From JARRON01 sp037383845 (lineage in GTDB: Bacteria; Pseudomonadota; Gammaproteobacteria; Steroidobacterales; XN24), in the NCBI GenBank assembly GCA_037383845.1, contig JARRON010000065.1:1-7517 (forward strand): DNA of 7,517 bases, written 5' to 3'. The notes beneath the pieces were generated by a model that was not told the DNA's origin, ran no database searches, and worked only from the letters and a program-made list of their open reading frames with translations. The first letter of the stretch is position 1. Every line of letters starts with the position of its first letter. The position numbers were made by a program, and so were the translations under genes. Shown in pieces: positions 5,005 to 7,517 of this stretch.

Positions 5005-7517
5005 TTGGCTGAGTTCTTTGTCCGACGCCCGATTGTCGCGATGGTCATCGCCATCGTCATCGTCATCGTCGGTTTCGTGTCGCTCCGCGCGCTTCCCATC
5101 GCCCAGTACCCGGAAATCACGCCGCCCCAGGTATCGGTGACCGCCAGCTACACCGGGGCGAACGCAGTCAACGTGGAACAGTCGGTCGCGACGCCCATCG
5201 AGCAGAAGGTCAACGGCGTCGAGGACATGATCTACATGAAGTCCACGAACGCCAGCGACGGGTCCATGCGGCTGCAGGTGTCCTTCGAGGTGGGCACCGA
5301 CCTGGACATGGCAAACGTCCTCACCCAGAACCGCGTATCGGAGGCAGAGGCCCTGCTGCCCGAGGAGGTCAAGCGGCTGGGCGTCACGGTCAAGAAGCAG
5401 CTGTCGTTTCCGCTCCTGCTGATATCGCTGATCTCGCCCAACGGTACCTACGACGCCGAGTTCCTGACGAACTACGCCACCATCAACATCCTGGATGAAC
5501 TGGCCCGTATTCGCGGCGTCGGCCAGGCCACGGTCGTGGGCGGCTCTACGTTCGAATACGCGATGCGGGTCTGGGTAAAGCCGGATCAGCTCGCCAAGCT
5601 CGGCCTGACGGTTCCGGACATCACCAACGCTCTTCGCCAGCAGAACGTTCTTATCCCCGCCGGCCAGATCGGCGGTCCGCCGGCACCTGCGGGCACGGCC
5701 TTCACCTACACCGTGCAGACCCCGAGCCGCCTGGTCACCGCAGAGCAGTTCGGCGAAGTGGTCGTGCGCTCCAACCCCGACGGCTCACAGGTGTTCTTGC
5801 GGGACGTGGCGCGCATCGAGCTGGGAACCCAGCGCTACGTGGTCTCGGCGCGGCTGAATCAGTCCCCGGCGGCGGCCCTGACCATCTACCAGCTCCCCGA
5901 CGCCAACGGCCTGGAGGTCGCGCAAAAACTCATTGCGGAGATGGAGCGCCTGAAGCAGCGCTTTCCCGACGACATCGATTACGTCATCTCCCTGGACACC
6001 ACGCGGCCCATCGAGGCCGGCATCCGGGAGATCGTGATCACCCTGCTCCAGGCCGTGGGCCTGGTGATCTTCGTGGTCTACGTGTTCCTGCAGAACGCCA
6101 GGTCCACGCTGATCCCCACCCTTGCCGTGCCCGTGTCCCTGATCGGCACCTTCGCCGTCTTCCCGCTGCTGGGCTTTTCCATCAACACCCTGTCCCTGCT
6201 CGGGCTCGTGCTGGCCATCGGTATCGTCGTCGACGACGCCATCGTTGTCGTCGAGGCGGTTGCCCAGAAGATGGAACAGGGCATGCCCCCCACGGACGCC
6301 ACCGTGGCCGCGATGAAGGAAGTCTCCGCTCCCATCGTCGCGACGTCCCTGTCCCTGATCGCCGTATTCGTCCCGGTGGCCACGATGAGCGGCATCACTG
6401 GCCAGCTCTACCAGCAGTTCGCCATCACCATCGCCATCTCCGTGGCGATTTCCTCCATCAACGCCCTTACGCTGAGCCCTGCCCTGGCCGCCACCCTGCT
6501 GAAGCCACCCGGCGAGGCCACAAGCGCCTTCGACCGGTTCTTCCGGGCCTTCAACCGCAGTTTCGAGCAGGCCACCGGGAAGTTCATGGTTTTCACGGGG
6601 TTCTTCACCCATCGCCTGGCCCGCGCCGGCGCCCTGCTGCTGCTGCTCATCGGCGGCCTCGTACTGCTTTTTAAGGCGGTGCCCGGCGGCTTCGTTCCCG
6701 AGGAGGACCAGGGCTACGTGCTGGCCGCGCTGCAGCTGCCTGACGCCGCATCTCTAGAACGCACGGAGCAGGCCATGGCAGGCGTGGAGCAGATCCTCGC
6801 CGAGTTCGAGGAGATTGAGAGCTACACGGCCATCAGCGGGTTCAGCATGCTGACCAGCACGACCCAGACCAACACGGGCTTCGTGTTCATCCAGCTCAAG
6901 GACTGGGACGAGCGTCCCGACACCGAGAGCCACGCCAAGAACATCGTGCGCCGGCTGAACCAGGCCTTCGCGACCCGGATCATGGAGGCCGTGGCCTTCG
7001 CTTTCGGCCCGCCCGCCATCCCGGGCCTCGGCACGGGTTCCGGCTTCACCATGATGCTCCAGGACCTGGGCGGCAATCCGCCGGAGTACCTGGCCGAACA
7101 GACGCAGCGCTTTGTCCAGGCCGCCAGCCAGCGCCCGGAGATCGCCAGTGCAGGCTCCCTGTACCGGGCCAGCGTCCCCCAGGTAATGCTGGACATCGAC
7201 AAGCCCAAGGCCCTGAAGCTTGGCGTAACCCTTGCCGACATCAATTCCAGCATCGGCGCCTTCCTGGGCGGCGCCTACGTCAACGACTTCAACCGCTTCG
7301 GCCGGCTGTACAAGGTGTACATCCAGGCCGAGCCCCAGTATCGAGCCACGCCCGACGAGCTGGCGCAGTTCTCGGTGCGTAATCGCGACGGTGGGATGGT
7401 ACCGCTGACCACGCTGGTCGATCTCGAGACCGCCAGCGGCCCGGCCTACACCAACCGCTTCAATCTTTTCCGTGCGGCCGAGATCATCGGGGGTCCGGCC
7501 CCGGGCTACAGCTCGGC
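5005..7517 (+). CDS. RND multidrug efflux pump, HAE1/AcrB class (3' end beyond window)
   Basis: About 837 of an expected 1,030-1,050 residues of the proton-driven inner-membrane pump that partners the adaptor. The start MAEFFVRRPIVAMVIAI matches the family N-terminus. TM1 is at about 10-28; a large periplasmic porter/docking region follows (about 30-335), with TYTVQTPSRL and VFLRDVARIELG. TM2 onward begins near 336 (QNARSTLIPTLAVPVSLIGT). TM4 carries the paired aspartates D410-D411 (codons 6232-6237; AcrB D407/D408) of the proton relay, followed by AIVVVEAV. The second periplasmic half includes FVPEEDQGYV, IQLKDWDERP, GAYVNDFNRFGRLYKVY and PGYSS at the cut end. The TM10 lysine and last helices lie past the window. 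Start: the only fitting codon is TTG (5005-5007), with GGGA at 4993-4996 upstream. The next ATG (5041) would remove the conserved FFVRRP segment. The gene is in the same frame as the adaptor and must be translationally coupled to it. Substrates cannot be inferred. Confidence 0.95.
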   Translation, partial: MAEFFVRRPIVAMVIAIVIVIVGFVSLRALPIAQYPEITPPQVSVTASYTGANAVNVEQSVATPIEQKVNGVEDMIYMKSTNASDGSMRLQVSFEVGTDLDMANVLTQNRVSEAEALLPEEVKRLGVTVKKQLSFPLLLISLISPNGTYDAEFLTNYATINILDELARIRGVGQATVVGGSTFEYAMRVWVKPDQLAKLGLTVPDITNALRQQNVLIPAGQIGGPPAPAGTAFTYTVQTPSRLVTAEQFGEVVVRSNPDGSQVFLRDVARIELGTQRYVVSARLNQSPAAALTIYQLPDANGLEVAQKLIAEMERLKQRFPDDIDYVISLDTTRPIEAGIREIVITLLQAVGLVIFVVYVFLQNARSTLIPTLAVPVSLIGTFAVFPLLGFSINTLSLLGLVLAIGIVVDDAIVVVEAVAQKMEQGMPPTDATVAAMKEVSAPIVATSLSLIAVFVPVATMSGITGQLYQQFAITIAISVAISSINALTLSPALAATLLKPPGEATSAFDRFFRAFNRSFEQATGKFMVFTGFFTHRLARAGALLLLLIGGLVLLFKAVPGGFVPEEDQGYVLAALQLPDAASLERTEQAMAGVEQILAEFEEIESYTAISGFSMLTSTTQTNTGFVFIQLKDWDERPDTESHAKNIVRRLNQAFATRIMEAVAFAFGPPAIPGLGTGSGFTMMLQDLGGNPPEYLAEQTQRFVQAASQRPEIASAGSLYRASVPQVMLDIDKPKALKLGVTLADINSSIGAFLGGAYVNDFNRFGRLYKVYIQAEPQYRATPDELAQFSVRNRDGGMVPLTTLVDLETASGPAYTNRFNLFRAAEIIGGPAPGYSS
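5044..5070 (+). repeat. Imperfect hexamer tandem repeat in the first pump helix
   Basis: Four consecutive six-base units (GTCATC, GCCATC, GTCATC, GTCATC) plus a half unit encode alternating Val/Ile/Ala in TM1 of the pump. Slippage would add or drop two residues without breaking the frame. Confidence 0.6.

Noticed and set aside
5785..6612. 275-codon open frame on the minus strand
   Set aside because: It lies opposite the conserved transmembrane part of the RND pump. Its Gly/Asp/His-rich translation is the usual shadow of hydrophobic codons.

Overview
The window comes from a GC-rich bacterial chromosome, very probably a gammaproteobacterium, and a purple-sulfur/Ectothiorhodospira-like lineage would fit. 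That is an inference from the high GC, the strongly GC-biased third codon positions, the Gram-negative envelope genes (a tripartite RND efflux system) and the general protein style. No rRNA, tRNA or lineage-marker gene is present to settle it. I see no mobile element, CRISPR array or structural RNA gene.

Layout. 1-295 (+) is the C-terminal end of a TauE/SafE-type anion exporter. It converges on an AI-2E/PerM-type membrane protein (292-1365, -), and both genes end within the same palindromic CTAG. A divergent promoter region follows, then a small two-helix membrane protein (1489-1818, +). The next stretch, 1819-2066, has no large gene but holds a possible 45-residue protein on the minus strand and a GC-rich hairpin. 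A single-pass membrane protein with a C-terminal domain likely outside the membrane (2067-2600, -) is divergent from a YkvA/DUF1232-type protein (2764-3348, +). Between them lies a sigma70-like promoter whose spacer holds a perfect inverted repeat. A possible 84-residue gene (3332-3586, -) converges on the YkvA-type gene, followed by a leader region.

The last 3.7 kb is an RND efflux operon. It encodes a lipoprotein-type periplasmic adaptor (3793-5001, +) and an HAE1/AcrB-class inner-membrane pump (5005 to beyond the window end, +). The pump must start at a TTG only three bases after the adaptor stop and in the same reading frame. The two proteins would assemble with an outer-membrane channel, encoded outside the window, to expel hydrophobic or amphiphilic compounds. 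No local regulator of the TetR, MarR or LysR kind is visible.

Nothing here amounts to a clearly new biological system. The most unusual points are the in-frame adaptor-TGA-pump junction, the shared CTAG stop, the operator-like palindrome inside the divergent promoter, and two small unassigned reading frames.
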